DNA of 64,000 nucleotides, from assembly GCF_010509575.1 (NCBI RefSeq), contig NZ_CP048437.1, forward strand, positions 1,302,001 to 1,366,000. The letters run 5' to 3'. Position 1 is the first letter of the stretch, and every line of letters begins with the position of its first letter. Positions 1-7,511 of this stretch are shown here, piece after piece. Source of the DNA: Faecalibacterium duncaniae (lineage in GTDB: Bacteria > Bacillota > Clostridia > Oscillospirales > Ruminococcaceae). Under the pieces are notes generated by a model. That model ran no database searches and was not told the origin of the DNA. It worked only from the letters and a program-made list of their open reading frames with translations. The translations under genes and the position numbers were made by a program.

Positions 1-450
1 CTGGCTGACCGTCAGGTGATCGTTCTGCCCACCCGCACCGTGCCCATGGGCATCACCGCGCTGCTCAACTTCGACCCCTCCGCCAACGCTGAGACCAACA
101 CCATCAACATGATGGCCGCCGCCGACAAGGTCAGCACCGGCCTCATTACCTACGCTGCCCGCGACAGCGAGTTTGACGGCAAGCGGATCCGGAAGGGCGA
201 GATCATGGCTCTGGAGAACGGCAAGATCGTTGCCACCTCCACCGACCTGACCAAGGCCACCTACCGCCTGGCCCGCAGCATGTGCAAGAAGGACTCCAGC
301 TTTGTCACCATCATCTCCGGCTGCGATGTCTCCGACGAGGAGGCCGAGAAGCTGACCGAGATCGTCAAGGCAAAGTGCCCCAACCACGTTGAGGTCAGCC
401 ACATCCGCGGCGGCCAGCCCGTATACTATTATATGATCAGCGTGGAGTAA
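1..450 (+). CDS. FakA-like fatty acid kinase / DAK-domain protein, C-terminal part
   Basis: The window opens inside this gene; the reading frame is open from base 1 and stops at 450, giving about 149 C-terminal residues. The segment IVLPTRTVPMGITALLNFDP and the closing GGQPVYYYMISVE match the C-terminal domain of the FakA/YloV family (DhaK-DhaL related), in which an ATP-using DegV-partnered kinase phosphorylates exogenous fatty acids. The N-terminal DhaL nucleotide-binding domain is outside the window, so kinase activity cannot be judged here. A clear intrinsic terminator follows the stop. The family call is recognition from sequence, not a search. Confidence 0.85.
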   Translation: MADRQVIVLPTRTVPMGITALLNFDPSANAETNTINMMAAADKVSTGLITYAARDSEFDGKRIRKGEIMALENGKIVATSTDLTKATYRLARSMCKKDSSFVTIISGCDVSDEEAEKLTEIVKAKCPNHVEVSHIRGGQPVYYYMISVE

Positions 451-480
451 AATTGCACTCCGGCTGAAACAGAACCGCAA

Positions 481-520
481 AACAACCCCCTGTACCAGAC
501 CATGGCACAGGGGGTTTGTT
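481..520 (+). terminator. Intrinsic terminator after the fakA-like gene
   Basis: Arms AACAACCCCCTGT (481-493) and ACAGGGGGTTTGTT (507-520) form a strong stem 30 bases after the stop codon. Confidence 0.8.
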
Positions 521-522
521 GA

Positions 523-551
523 TTGCACATTGTCAGTTTCTATGCTATACT
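523..551 (+). promoter_or_regulatory. Sigma-70-type promoter for the toxin-like gene
   Basis: TTGCAC (523-528) and TATACT (546-551) are separated by exactly 17 bases. The predicted start near 558 leaves a long leader of about 160 bases before the ATG at 721, usual for mRNAs of type I toxins whose leader folds over the ribosome site. Confidence 0.7.
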
Positions 552-720
552 GTAGCTAATGCTGGAAACAGCAGGAGAAAAGCGCTGTCTGCAATGCAGG
601 TGGTCAACTTCGCGCTCCCGAATGCCTATTTTCCGGAAGGAAGCCAGGCGGATGGGAACGGAACTTTTTTGAATTGGATCCTTTCCCGGAGCCGCCTGTC
701 GGCGAAGGGAGGGATGTCGG

Positions 721-858
721 ATGACTCTGACAGAAGTTTGCGCGGTACTGACGGTAGCAATTGCTCTTTTGAGCCTGCTCGTCTCAGTTGCGAAAGCTGC
801 ATTTGATGCTGGCTGGAAAATTTCTCACGAGAAGAACGATAAAAGCAAAAAAGATTGA
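721..858 (+). CDS. Small hydrophobic peptide, candidate type I toxin (holin-like/TxpA-like)
   Basis: A 45-residue peptide begins MTLTEVCAVLTVAIALLSLL, giving one membrane segment (about residues 4-25), followed by a charged tail ending HEKNDKSKKD. A strong Shine-Dalgarno (GGGAGG, 8 bases upstream) fixes the ATG at 721. The stop codon lies inside the stem of a bidirectional terminator, and an antisense promoter fires toward the gene from the 3' side. This layout (short toxin with 3' overlap to an antisense RNA and a shared terminator) is that of TxpA/RatA-type type I toxin-antitoxin loci of Firmicutes. The peptide itself is not a close match to any toxin I can name, so the toxin role is inferred from size, topology and layout. 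Confidence 0.65.
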   Translation: MTLTEVCAVLTVAIALLSLLVSVAKAAFDAGWKISHEKNDKSKKD

Positions 859-947
859 CCGCCCCCAGTCTCACAAACTCGGCGGTCAATCTTTTTGACT
901 TAAAAGGGAACGTGGAGCTGGCCATATTGCGGCCAGCGCTCTTTCTG
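850..947 (-). ncRNA. Candidate antisense antitoxin RNA
   Basis: A minus-strand promoter at 953-981 predicts a transcript starting near 946 and ending at the bidirectional terminator at 852-892, about 95 nt. It contains a second hairpin with arms GCTGGCC (917-923) and GGCCAGC (931-937). Complementarity to the toxin mRNA is at its 3' end. No ORF is present. Existence and length are inferred from promoter and terminator only. Confidence 0.6.
852..892. terminator. Bidirectional terminator shared by toxin mRNA and antisense RNA
   Basis: Perfect 12-bp arms AGATTGACCGCC (852-863) and GGCGGTCAATCT (881-892) are flanked by an A-run on the left and a T-run on the right, so the hairpin can stop transcripts on either strand. 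Confidence 0.8.
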
Positions 948-952
948 TTCAT

Positions 953-981
953 AGTATAGTTGATTTGCGATGGTTTGTCAA
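953..981 (-). promoter_or_regulatory. Near-perfect sigma-70 promoter of the antisense RNA
   Basis: On the minus strand TTGACA (complement of 976-981) and TATACT (complement of 953-958) are spaced by 17 bases. It is stronger than the toxin promoter by consensus match, as expected when an antitoxin RNA must be in excess. Confidence 0.75.
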
Positions 982-1016
982 GTTCACGCTGGGGGCCGCA
1001 ATCCGGACGGAGCGGT

Positions 1017-1406
1017 TCACCCGCCCAGGTCCTCCAGCACCTCCTGCAGGGCGGCATCTCCCGTCACTGTCATGCCCTGCTTGACACGCAGCGCGTCATT
1101 CTCTGGCAGGAGATTGACGTAAATGCCTGTCTGCCGGGCAAGGCGGGTGGGGGAGCCATCCGGCCCGCAGGTGTAGACGGCTACCATGCCGCCCTCGTCC
1201 CGGAGCAGGTATTGGGTGGGCTGGCCGGTGTCGGGCAGAGTCTGGGCCGCAAGGCTCGGCTCGGAGGGCACCGGCGTTTCGGCGGCGCTGTCCGCTCCCG
1301 GTGCAGGGGAGGGAAGCGCCAGCCGGGGCAGGGCCATCCAGAACAGGCTGAAGGCGATGGCAAAGGCGCACAGGGCGTAAAACAGGCAGAGAACTACTTT
1401 CCGCAT
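1017..1406 (-). CDS. Membrane-anchored protein with BofC C-terminal-like domain
   Basis: The start is the ATG at 1406, preceded by AAGGAG; an upstream in-frame start would add an implausible 29 residues. The 129-residue product has an N-terminal signal-anchor (MRKVVLCLFYALCAFAIAFS), a Pro/Ala-rich linker, then a 60-residue module with YLLRDEGGMVAVYTCGPDG, NLLPENDALRVKQG and ALQEVLEDLGG. That pattern matches the C-terminal domain of BofC, which in Bacillus restrains SpoIVB signalling in the intermembrane space. In an organism not known to sporulate the module is more likely a general extracytoplasmic domain. Function unknown. Confidence 0.6.
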   Translation of the reverse strand: MRKVVLCLFYALCAFAIAFSLFWMALPRLALPSPAPGADSAAETPVPSEPSLAAQTLPDTGQPTQYLLRDEGGMVAVYTCGPDGSPTRLARQTGIYVNLLPENDALRVKQGMTVTGDAALQEVLEDLGG

Positions 1407-1620
1407 GGAGAAAATCACTCCTTTCCAGCGGGTCTTTCCAGCGGTAGTATGCGCAAAAATGCCGCCCCTGAGACAGAAGTGCACAATTTTCACACCGGAA
1501 TGCTGTACTTTACGGGGGGAAGTGTGCTATACTAGCAGTATCTGATTAGAAATAGGGGCGGCAGGCCCACGGCAAGGCCTGCCTTTGTCCAACCTTTCAG
1601 CTGTAAGCAGCCGATAACGG

Positions 1621-1869
1621 GGTTAAACCTCTCAGCCGTCGCTGACGCTCGGCAGCTCCCCTAGTAGGGGAGCCCTTGGCAGGCCGTTGCGTTTTCGTGG
1701 TCTGACGCTTCGCTCCTATTTGCCCTGCTGGCGCAAAGTCTTACCCTTGCGGCAGGAGTGCGTTTTGGAGCCGATAGGCGATCATTGCGAAAAATGAACC
1801 CTATGCCAAGGCCTCCCCTACTAGGGGAGGTGGCATCGAGCGAAGCGAAGATGACGGAGAGGTTTAACC
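1621..1869. repeat. Palindromic intergenic repeat, copy A (long form)
   Basis: A 249-bp element with perfect 13-bp terminal inverted repeats GGTTAAACCTCTC (1621-1633) and GAGAGGTTTAACC (1857-1869). Just inside each end is a local hairpin of the form GCTCCCCTAGTAGGGGAGC. The interior is shared with copies D and F. No transposase is encoded, so it resembles a MITE or REP-type element. The rest of the 1407-2064 gap holds no gene I can support; the stretch 1870-2064 is GC-rich and leads into the PBP gene. Confidence 0.85.
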
Positions 1870-2064
1870 GTCAGCGAAGGCTGAGAGGTTGTACCAAGGC
1901 GAGGCCTGACCCCGAAGCGATAACGGCAAAGAGGCTATGCGGGACAGTGTCCCGCTCCATAAGCGATACCACCACGTCAGGAGGCGATCCTTATCTCAAA
2001 CGAATCGAGAAAGATCCACCGGGGCGCTGCACGCACGGACGTGCAGCCCACGGGGGGACGTAAA

Positions 2065-4515
2065 GTGAATGTGAGCAACAGCCGCAGGGAAGAGCCGCCC
2101 AAGCGCGGGCGTGCCCCCAGGGAGCCAAAGGATCCCCGGGAAAAGGCGAAGCACCCCATCCTCAGGGCGCTGGGCCGCACGCTGGCCACCCTCATCTGCC
2201 TGGGCATCATGGTGTGCAGCCTGGCGGCAGTGGCGGCGGTGTACTACGCCGTGCAGGCCACGGCCAACGACGGCAACCTGCTGGACCTGGACAACATCGA
2301 GCTGAGCCAGTCCAGCACCGTGGTGGCCACCGACCCCGACACCGGCGCGCAGGTGGAGTATGCCACCCTGCGCTCCTCCAACAGCCACCGCGTCTGGGCA
2401 GACCTGGAACAGATCCCCACCAACCTGCAGTATGCGTTCATCTGCACCGAGGACAAGGATTTCTACAACGAGCCGGGCGTGAACTTCAAGCGCACCATCG
2501 GTGCCATGGTCAACGAGTATCTGCTGCCCATTTACAGCTCCAAGCAGGGCGCTTCCACGCTGGAGCAGCAGCTCATCAAGAACCTGACCAGCGACAAGAG
2601 CGCCAGCGGCGTGGAGGGTGCGCTGCGCAAGCTGCGCGAGATCTACCGCGCCCTCTGCCTGAGCCGCGCCTACTCCAAGGAGACCATTCTGGAGGCCTAC
2701 CTGAACACCATCAGCTTCACCGGCACCATTCAGGGCGTTCAGACAGCGGCCAACGAGTATTTCAACAAGGACGTGAGCCAGCTCACCCTCTGGGAGTGCG
2801 CTACCATCGCGTCCATCACCAAGAACCCCACCAACTACAACCCCTACACCAACCCCGAGAACCTGATCCACCGCCGCAACTTCATCATGTATAATATGTG
2901 GCAGCAGGGCATCATCTCGGAGGAGGATTACCGCAACGGCGCGGCCCAGCCCCTTGTGCTGGCCGAGGAGGACACCAACAAGAAGACCTCCTCCGTGACC
3001 AGCTACTTCACCGATGCCCTCTTCACCGAGGTGGTTCACGACATCATGGACAAGGAGGGCGTGGACGAATCCACGGCCCAGTCCATGCTCTACACCGGCG
3101 GCTATACCATCGAGGCCACCGTCAACCCCAAGATGCAGACGGCCATGGAGAACCTGATGCTCAACGAGGGCGTCGCTTACTTCCCGGCCGGCTGGCATGA
3201 GGAAGAGGTGACCAGCATCTCGGACGATGACGTGCAGGTGATGAACGCCGATGGCACTCCCAAGACCCGCACCGGCGACGACGGCACCGTGTACTACTAC
3301 CGCAATGTCCGCACCCAGGCGGCCATGGTCACGCTGGACTATGACGGCAATGTGCTGGCCATGGTGGGCGGTCTGGGCGAAAAGACCAAGAGCCTTTCCC
3401 TGAACCGTGCTTACAGTGTGACCCGGCAGACCGGCTCCACCATCAAGCCCATCGGCGCGTACGCGCTGGGCGTGGAGTACGGGCTGGTGAACTGGTCCAC
3501 CATGCTCAACAACTCGCCCCTGTACCAGAAGCAGGACATGGTCATCCGGGATGAGGACTACTGCCGCAAAAACGGCCTGATGGGCCTTTCCGACAGTCAG
3601 CTCAAGGCCTACCCCAACGCATGGCGCAGCTGGCCCCGCAACTACGGCGGCAATTATGGTGACGGCAGCGACCTGCCCCTGTGGAACGGTCTGGCCCGCT
3701 CCCTGAACACCATCGCCATCCGGGTGGGCGACCTGGTGGGCGCAAGCAACATCTTCAACTTTGTCTACAACACCCTGCAGCTGACCACTCTGGACCCCGC
3801 CAACGACGTGGGCCTTGCCCAGATGGTCATGGGCAGCCAGACCCACGGCGTGACCCCCACGGCGCTGGCCGCTGCCTTCCAGATCTTCTATGACGGCGAG
3901 TACACCACCCCGCACCTGTACACCCGTGTGCTGGACCGGGACGGCAACATCTACCTGGAGAACAACGCCACCAGCTATCAGGCCCTGACCCCGCAGACAG
4001 CCTATATTATGAACCGTCTGCTCAAGAACGTGCTCTACTCCAACGTGGGCACCGCCAGCGGCCGCTACCCCAACTCCAACGGCATGGAGTCCTTTGGTAA
4101 GACCGGTACCGCCAGCGACGAAAAGGATCTGTGGTTCGTGGGCGGCACGCCCTACTATGTCACCGCTGTCTGGTGGGGCTACGACGCGCCTTACGATATG
4201 ACCAACACCCTGGGCAAGAATCAGGCCAAGACCCGTACCTGTGTCATGGCGTGGAAGGCCTATATGGAGCAGGTGCAGGCAAACCTGCCCTATAAGGCAT
4301 TCCCCACCAGCGATGGCGTGGTGGAGCGCGCCTACTGCACCCAGAGCGGCCTGCTGGCCGGGGCCAACTGCCCCAGCCGCGCCACCGGCTACTACCGTGC
4401 CGATGACCTGCCCGATACCTGCAACTACTCCCACAGCAGCGGCGTGGCCGCAGCGCAGAGCGCGGACACCGCCCCCGTTGTGGGTCAGGATACCACCGGG
4501 CTGGATACGGATTGA
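2065..4515 (+). CDS. Class A penicillin-binding protein (PBP1A-like)
   Basis: A bifunctional peptidoglycan synthase polymerises glycan strands and cross-links them at the outer face of the membrane. A basic cytoplasmic tail is followed by a membrane anchor (about residues 38-62), a GT51 transglycosylase domain with the EDKDF signature (Glu near 129), and a transpeptidase domain with STIK (catalytic Ser near 458), SLN (546-548) and KTGT (from 679). All catalytic motifs are intact. GTG at 2065 is taken as start because a GGGGGG Shine-Dalgarno lies 5 bases upstream; GTG at 2041 or 2071 are alternatives. The C-terminus has Cys-containing and Ala/Ser-rich extensions. Monocistronic, closed by repeat copy B. 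Confidence 0.93.
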   Translation: MNVSNSRREEPPKRGRAPREPKDPREKAKHPILRALGRTLATLICLGIMVCSLAAVAAVYYAVQATANDGNLLDLDNIELSQSSTVVATDPDTGAQVEYATLRSSNSHRVWADLEQIPTNLQYAFICTEDKDFYNEPGVNFKRTIGAMVNEYLLPIYSSKQGASTLEQQLIKNLTSDKSASGVEGALRKLREIYRALCLSRAYSKETILEAYLNTISFTGTIQGVQTAANEYFNKDVSQLTLWECATIASITKNPTNYNPYTNPENLIHRRNFIMYNMWQQGIISEEDYRNGAAQPLVLAEEDTNKKTSSVTSYFTDALFTEVVHDIMDKEGVDESTAQSMLYTGGYTIEATVNPKMQTAMENLMLNEGVAYFPAGWHEEEVTSISDDDVQVMNADGTPKTRTGDDGTVYYYRNVRTQAAMVTLDYDGNVLAMVGGLGEKTKSLSLNRAYSVTRQTGSTIKPIGAYALGVEYGLVNWSTMLNNSPLYQKQDMVIRDEDYCRKNGLMGLSDSQLKAYPNAWRSWPRNYGGNYGDGSDLPLWNGLARSLNTIAIRVGDLVGASNIFNFVYNTLQLTTLDPANDVGLAQMVMGSQTHGVTPTALAAAFQIFYDGEYTTPHLYTRVLDRDGNIYLENNATSYQALTPQTAYIMNRLLKNVLYSNVGTASGRYPNSNGMESFGKTGTASDEKDLWFVGGTPYYVTAVWWGYDAPYDMTNTLGKNQAKTRTCVMAWKAYMEQVQANLPYKAFPTSDGVVERAYCTQSGLLAGANCPSRATGYYRADDLPDTCNYSHSSGVAAAQSADTAPVVGQDTTGLDTD

Positions 4516-4540
4516 ACCTTTTAGGCGGCCCTTCCAGACG

Positions 4541-4671
4541 GCCCTCTCAGTCTCGCTGCGCTCGACAGCTCTCCCGAAGGGAGAGCCCTTGGCATGGCGT
4601 AAAGCTCATCCTCTTTGCCAAAGCCTCTCCCTTTGGGAGAGGTGGCATCCCGTAGGGATGACGGAGAGGGC
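4541..4671. repeat. Palindromic intergenic repeat, copy B (short form)
   Basis: 131 bp bounded by GCCCTCTC (4541-4548) and GAGAGGGC (4664-4671), with inner hairpins around CTCTCCCGAAGGGAGAG and CTCTCCCTTTGGGAGAG. It is placed 25 bases after the PBP stop codon and could act as its terminator. Confidence 0.8.
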
Positions 4672-4723
4672 ACAAGGCCAGCCTCTGCTAAAAGTCACAC
4701 TTTCTCAATTCCGGTGCGACAGC

Positions 4724-4753
4724 TTGCCACTTCACGCTCCAAAACTGGATAAT
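4724..4753 (+). promoter_or_regulatory. Candidate promoter of the threonine/lysine operon
   Basis: TTGCCA (4724-4729) and GATAAT (4748-4753) with an 18-base spacer. It is the best sigma-70 match between repeat B and the ACT gene. Confidence 0.45.
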
Positions 4754-4763
4754 CTGACAAAAA

Positions 4764-4800
4764 AGCATCCGGTCTCTTGCAATGCAGGGGGCCGGATGCT
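4764..4800 (+). promoter_or_regulatory. 5'-leader hairpin of the hom operon
   Basis: Perfect 9-bp arms AGCATCCGG (4764-4772) and CCGGATGCT (4792-4800) lie at the very start of the predicted transcript. No T-run follows, so it is not a simple terminator; it may stabilise the mRNA or take part in leader control. I see no T-box or lysine riboswitch core. Confidence 0.4.
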
Positions 4801-4844
4801 ATTATATTCCCTGTAAGAACACTTGTGTTTGTGAGGTGAACAAG

Positions 4845-5276
4845 TTGGAACGCCGTTTTTATCTGGTGGACGCGGAGGTCCTGCCCGAGGTCTTCCTGAA
4901 AGTGGTCAAGGCCAAGGAGCTTCTGGCAAGCGGGGAAGTGCGCAGCATCTCGGCTGCCACCCGCAGCGTGGATCTTTCGCGCAGTGCTTTTTATAAATAT
5001 AAGGACTGCATCTTTGATTCCGAAAATGGCCGCGAGGTCGTGACCGTAATGGCAACGCTCCGGGATGAAACAGGCGCGCTGCAAAGCCTGCTGGCAGGCA
5101 TCAGCGCCGCCGGGGCAAGCATTGTTACCATCAACCAGTCCACGCCGGAAAATGGCGCAGCGCTGGTTGCCGTTACCATCCGCACCGATACCATGCAGAT
5201 GACCCCTGAGGAGCTGACGGAGCGGTTGAGCCGCCAGCGCATGGTGGTGGGCGTGCACTGCGGGTATAACCTGTAA
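4845..5276 (+). CDS. ACT domain protein, PheB/UPF0735 family
   Basis: The TTG at 4845 is chosen as start because GAGGTGA lies 5 bases upstream and the family begins at FYLVDAEVLPEVF. The N-terminal half carries the helix-turn-helix-like stretch typical of the family ending SRSAFYKYKDCIF; the C-terminal half (about residues 66-143) is an ACT domain, an amino-acid-binding regulatory fold. The gene sits 41 bases upstream of homoserine dehydrogenase, the usual arrangement in Clostridia, so it probably senses an end product of the aspartate pathway, but its exact partner is unknown. Expected length for the family is about 145 residues. Confidence 0.88.
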   Translation: MERRFYLVDAEVLPEVFLKVVKAKELLASGEVRSISAATRSVDLSRSAFYKYKDCIFDSENGREVVTVMATLRDETGALQSLLAGISAAGASIVTINQSTPENGAALVAVTIRTDTMQMTPEELTERLSRQRMVVGVHCGYNL

Positions 5277-5317
5277 GGGCACCAGAACAGTCAGGAAATA
5301 GGAACGAGGGTTGAACT

Positions 5318-6553
5318 ATGGCAAAGATCGCGATTTTAGGCTTTGGCACGGTGGGCAGCGGCGTGTACGAGGTGCTGTGCCGCAACGCCGCCGGTGTTTC
5401 CCGCCGGGCCGGTGAGCCGGTGGAGGTCAAGTACATCCTTGACCCCAAGGATTTCTCCGCTCATCCGGCGGCAAACCTCTTCATCAAGAACTTCGATACC
5501 ATTCTGGAAGACCCGGAGATCCGGGTGGTGGTGGAGACCATCGGCGGCACCCGCTTTGCATACCCCTATGTCAAGGCCTGCCTCGAGAGCGGCCGCAGCG
5601 TGTGCACCTCCAACAAGGAGATGGTGGCCACCTACGGCGCGGAGCTGCTGGCGCTGGCCAAGGCCCACAACTGTGCCTTCCTGTTCGAGGCCTCCGTGGG
5701 CGGCGGCACCCCCATCATCACCCCCATGCATCAGTGCCTGGCCGCCAACGTCATCACCGAGGTGGAGGGCATCGTGAACGGCACCACCAACTTCATGCTG
5801 ACCAAGATGGTGCGGGAGAACCTGGGCTTTGACGAGGCCCTGAAGATCGCGCAGGAGCTGGGCTATGCCGAGACCAAGGACCCCGGCGACGATGTGGACG
5901 GCCGGGATGCCTGCCGCAAGATCGCCATCCTGTCCTCGCTGGTCTGCGGCCACCAGATCTACCCCCAGAACATCCCCACCCGGGGCATCCGGGACATCAC
6001 TGTGGCCGATGTGGCTGCGGCGGAGCGGCTGAACTGCGTCATCAAGCTCATCGCGTGGATGAAGCGGGGCGACGACGGCAGCGTGGCCGCCGGTGTGGAG
6101 CCCTGCCTGGTGCCCAAGAGCCACCAGCTGGCCGGTGTGGACGATGTGTTCAACGCCGTGCTGGTCAAGGGCGATATGCTGGGCGACGTGGTGTTCTACG
6201 GCAAGGGCGCGGGCAAGCTGCCCACCGCCAGCGCCGTGGTGGCCGATGTGGTGGATGCCCTCAAGAACGGCTCCAAGGTCCACGACAGCCTGTTCTGGCA
6301 GCCTGCGGAGCCGGTGGAGGGGATGCTCACCGACCCGGCTCCCGCCGCATATTATGTGCGTGCAGCGGGCGTTGCTCCCGCCGTGGTGGAAGCCATCTAC
6401 GGTAAGGGCCGTGTGGTGGATGAGCACTTTGACGGCTGCTCCTATCTGGTGGAGCAGGCCGACGCAAAGGCCATGGCCGAGGCAGCCCGCAAGGTGGAGA
6501 CCGTGGGCGGCAGCGTGAAGCTGGTGCTGAAAAAGCTGCCCGAGGAAGCATGA
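5318..6553 (+). CDS. hom: Homoserine dehydrogenase
   Basis: NAD(P)H-dependent reduction of aspartate semialdehyde to homoserine, the branch point toward threonine and methionine. The N-terminal Rossmann fold shows ILGFGTVGSG (residues 6-15); the family signature GIVNGTTNFML lies near 150 and the catalytic Asp/Lys region around DVDGRDACRKIAI near 195. The C-terminal 80 residues form an ACT-like regulatory tail (ends VETVGGSVKLVLKKL). At 411 residues it is slightly shorter than the usual 430. It stands between the ACT protein and thrB with 41- and 16-base gaps, so it is part of one operon. Confidence 0.95.
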   Translation: MAKIAILGFGTVGSGVYEVLCRNAAGVSRRAGEPVEVKYILDPKDFSAHPAANLFIKNFDTILEDPEIRVVVETIGGTRFAYPYVKACLESGRSVCTSNKEMVATYGAELLALAKAHNCAFLFEASVGGGTPIITPMHQCLAANVITEVEGIVNGTTNFMLTKMVRENLGFDEALKIAQELGYAETKDPGDDVDGRDACRKIAILSSLVCGHQIYPQNIPTRGIRDITVADVAAAERLNCVIKLIAWMKRGDDGSVAAGVEPCLVPKSHQLAGVDDVFNAVLVKGDMLGDVVFYGKGAGKLPTASAVVADVVDALKNGSKVHDSLFWQPAEPVEGMLTDPAPAAYYVRAAGVAPAVVEAIYGKGRVVDEHFDGCSYLVEQADAKAMAEAARKVETVGGSVKLVLKKLPEEA

Positions 6554-6569
6554 GAAAAGGGGACGGACC

Positions 6570-7475
6570 ATGAAGATCAAAGTTTCTGTTCCGGCCACCA
6601 GCGCCAATGTAGGCTCCGGCTTCGACGCGCTGGGTCTGGCCGTGACCCTGTACAACACCGTGACCTTTGAGGAGAGCGATAAGCTGGACATCTCGGCGGC
6701 GGACGGCACCCGCATCCCCCGCAACGAGAGCAATCTGGTGTACCGCTCGGCCAAGGGCCTGTTCGACAAGGTGGGCAAGAAAATCCCGCCCCTGAAGATC
6801 GTGCAGACCAACCCCATCCCCATGGCCCGGGGCCTGGGTTCCTCCTCGGCCTGCATCATCGCGGGCCTGCTGGGCGCGAACCGGATGCTGGGCGATGTGC
6901 TCAACACCCAGGAGCTGCTGACGCTGGCCACGGCCATTGAGGGCCACCCCGACAACGTGGCCCCGGCCCTGCTGGGCGGTTTGACCAGCAGCGTCTTTGA
7001 GGACGGCGTGGTCTACTCCGTCAAGCGGGATGTGGACCAGAGCCTCTGCTTTGCGGCCATTGTGCCGGACTACAAGCTGCTGACGGAGGCCGCCCGCGCG
7101 GCCCTGCCCAAGCAGGTGGCCCACAAGGATGCCGTGTATAACCTTTCCCGGGCCGCGCTGGTGCCTGCCGCCTTCTGTGAGGGCCGGCATGACCTGCTGG
7201 GCATTGCCACCGAGGATAAGCTCCACCAGCCCTACCGGATGCCCCTGATGCCCGGTTCCCGGGAGGTGTTCGCGCTGGCAAAGCAGTGCGGGGCAAAGGC
7301 CGTGTATGTATCGGGTGCCGGTTCCACCGTGATGGCGGTGGCCGAGCGCGCGGAGGCTGAGCGCTTTTATGCCGGGCTGCGTGCCGGGCTGGAAACGCTG
7401 GAAGGCCTGGACGGATGTGAAGCATTTACACTGTTAGAGCTGGATGCAGATAATACCGGCGCAACTGTGGAATGA
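6570..7475 (+). CDS. thrB: Homoserine kinase
   Basis: Phosphorylates homoserine, feeding threonine synthase. It belongs to the GHMP kinase family: N-terminal VPATSANVGSGFDALGLA and the ATP-binding Gly/Ser loop PMARGLGSSSACIIAG near residues 84-99 are both intact; the C-terminal GHMP motif is AVYVSGAGSTVMAVA. At 301 residues the length is normal. The start ATG follows GGGGACGG 16 bases after hom. No threonine synthase gene is adjacent. Confidence 0.95.
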   Translation: MKIKVSVPATSANVGSGFDALGLAVTLYNTVTFEESDKLDISAADGTRIPRNESNLVYRSAKGLFDKVGKKIPPLKIVQTNPIPMARGLGSSSACIIAGLLGANRMLGDVLNTQELLTLATAIEGHPDNVAPALLGGLTSSVFEDGVVYSVKRDVDQSLCFAAIVPDYKLLTEAARAALPKQVAHKDAVYNLSRAALVPAAFCEGRHDLLGIATEDKLHQPYRMPLMPGSREVFALAKQCGAKAVYVSGAGSTVMAVAERAEAERFYAGLRAGLETLEGLDGCEAFTLLELDADNTGATVE

Positions 7476-7511
7476 TATAAATTGGGAGAAACTAGAGGAG
7501 AGTGACAAACT

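Noticed and set aside
516..1057. Overlapping open frames on both strands around the toxin-like locus
   Set aside because: They lack ribosome sites and cross the promoters and terminator; only the 45-codon frame at 721-858 fits the signals.
960..1535. Plus-strand frame opposite the BofC-like gene
   Set aside because: Low-complexity shadow translation; the minus-strand frame has a signal-anchor, a ribosome site and family motifs.
1996..4434. Very long open frame antisense to the PBP gene (about 800 codons)
   Set aside because: It follows from the strong third-position GC bias of the PBP gene; composition (Gly/Val/His-rich) is not protein-like and there is no ribosome site. The same holds for long antisense frames opposite hom, thrB, lysC, the hydratase, Clp and dagK.
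4541..4845. Lysine riboswitch or T-box before the hom/lysC operon
   Set aside because: No T-box sequence or lysine aptamer core could be found; the region is taken up by repeat B and one simple hairpin.
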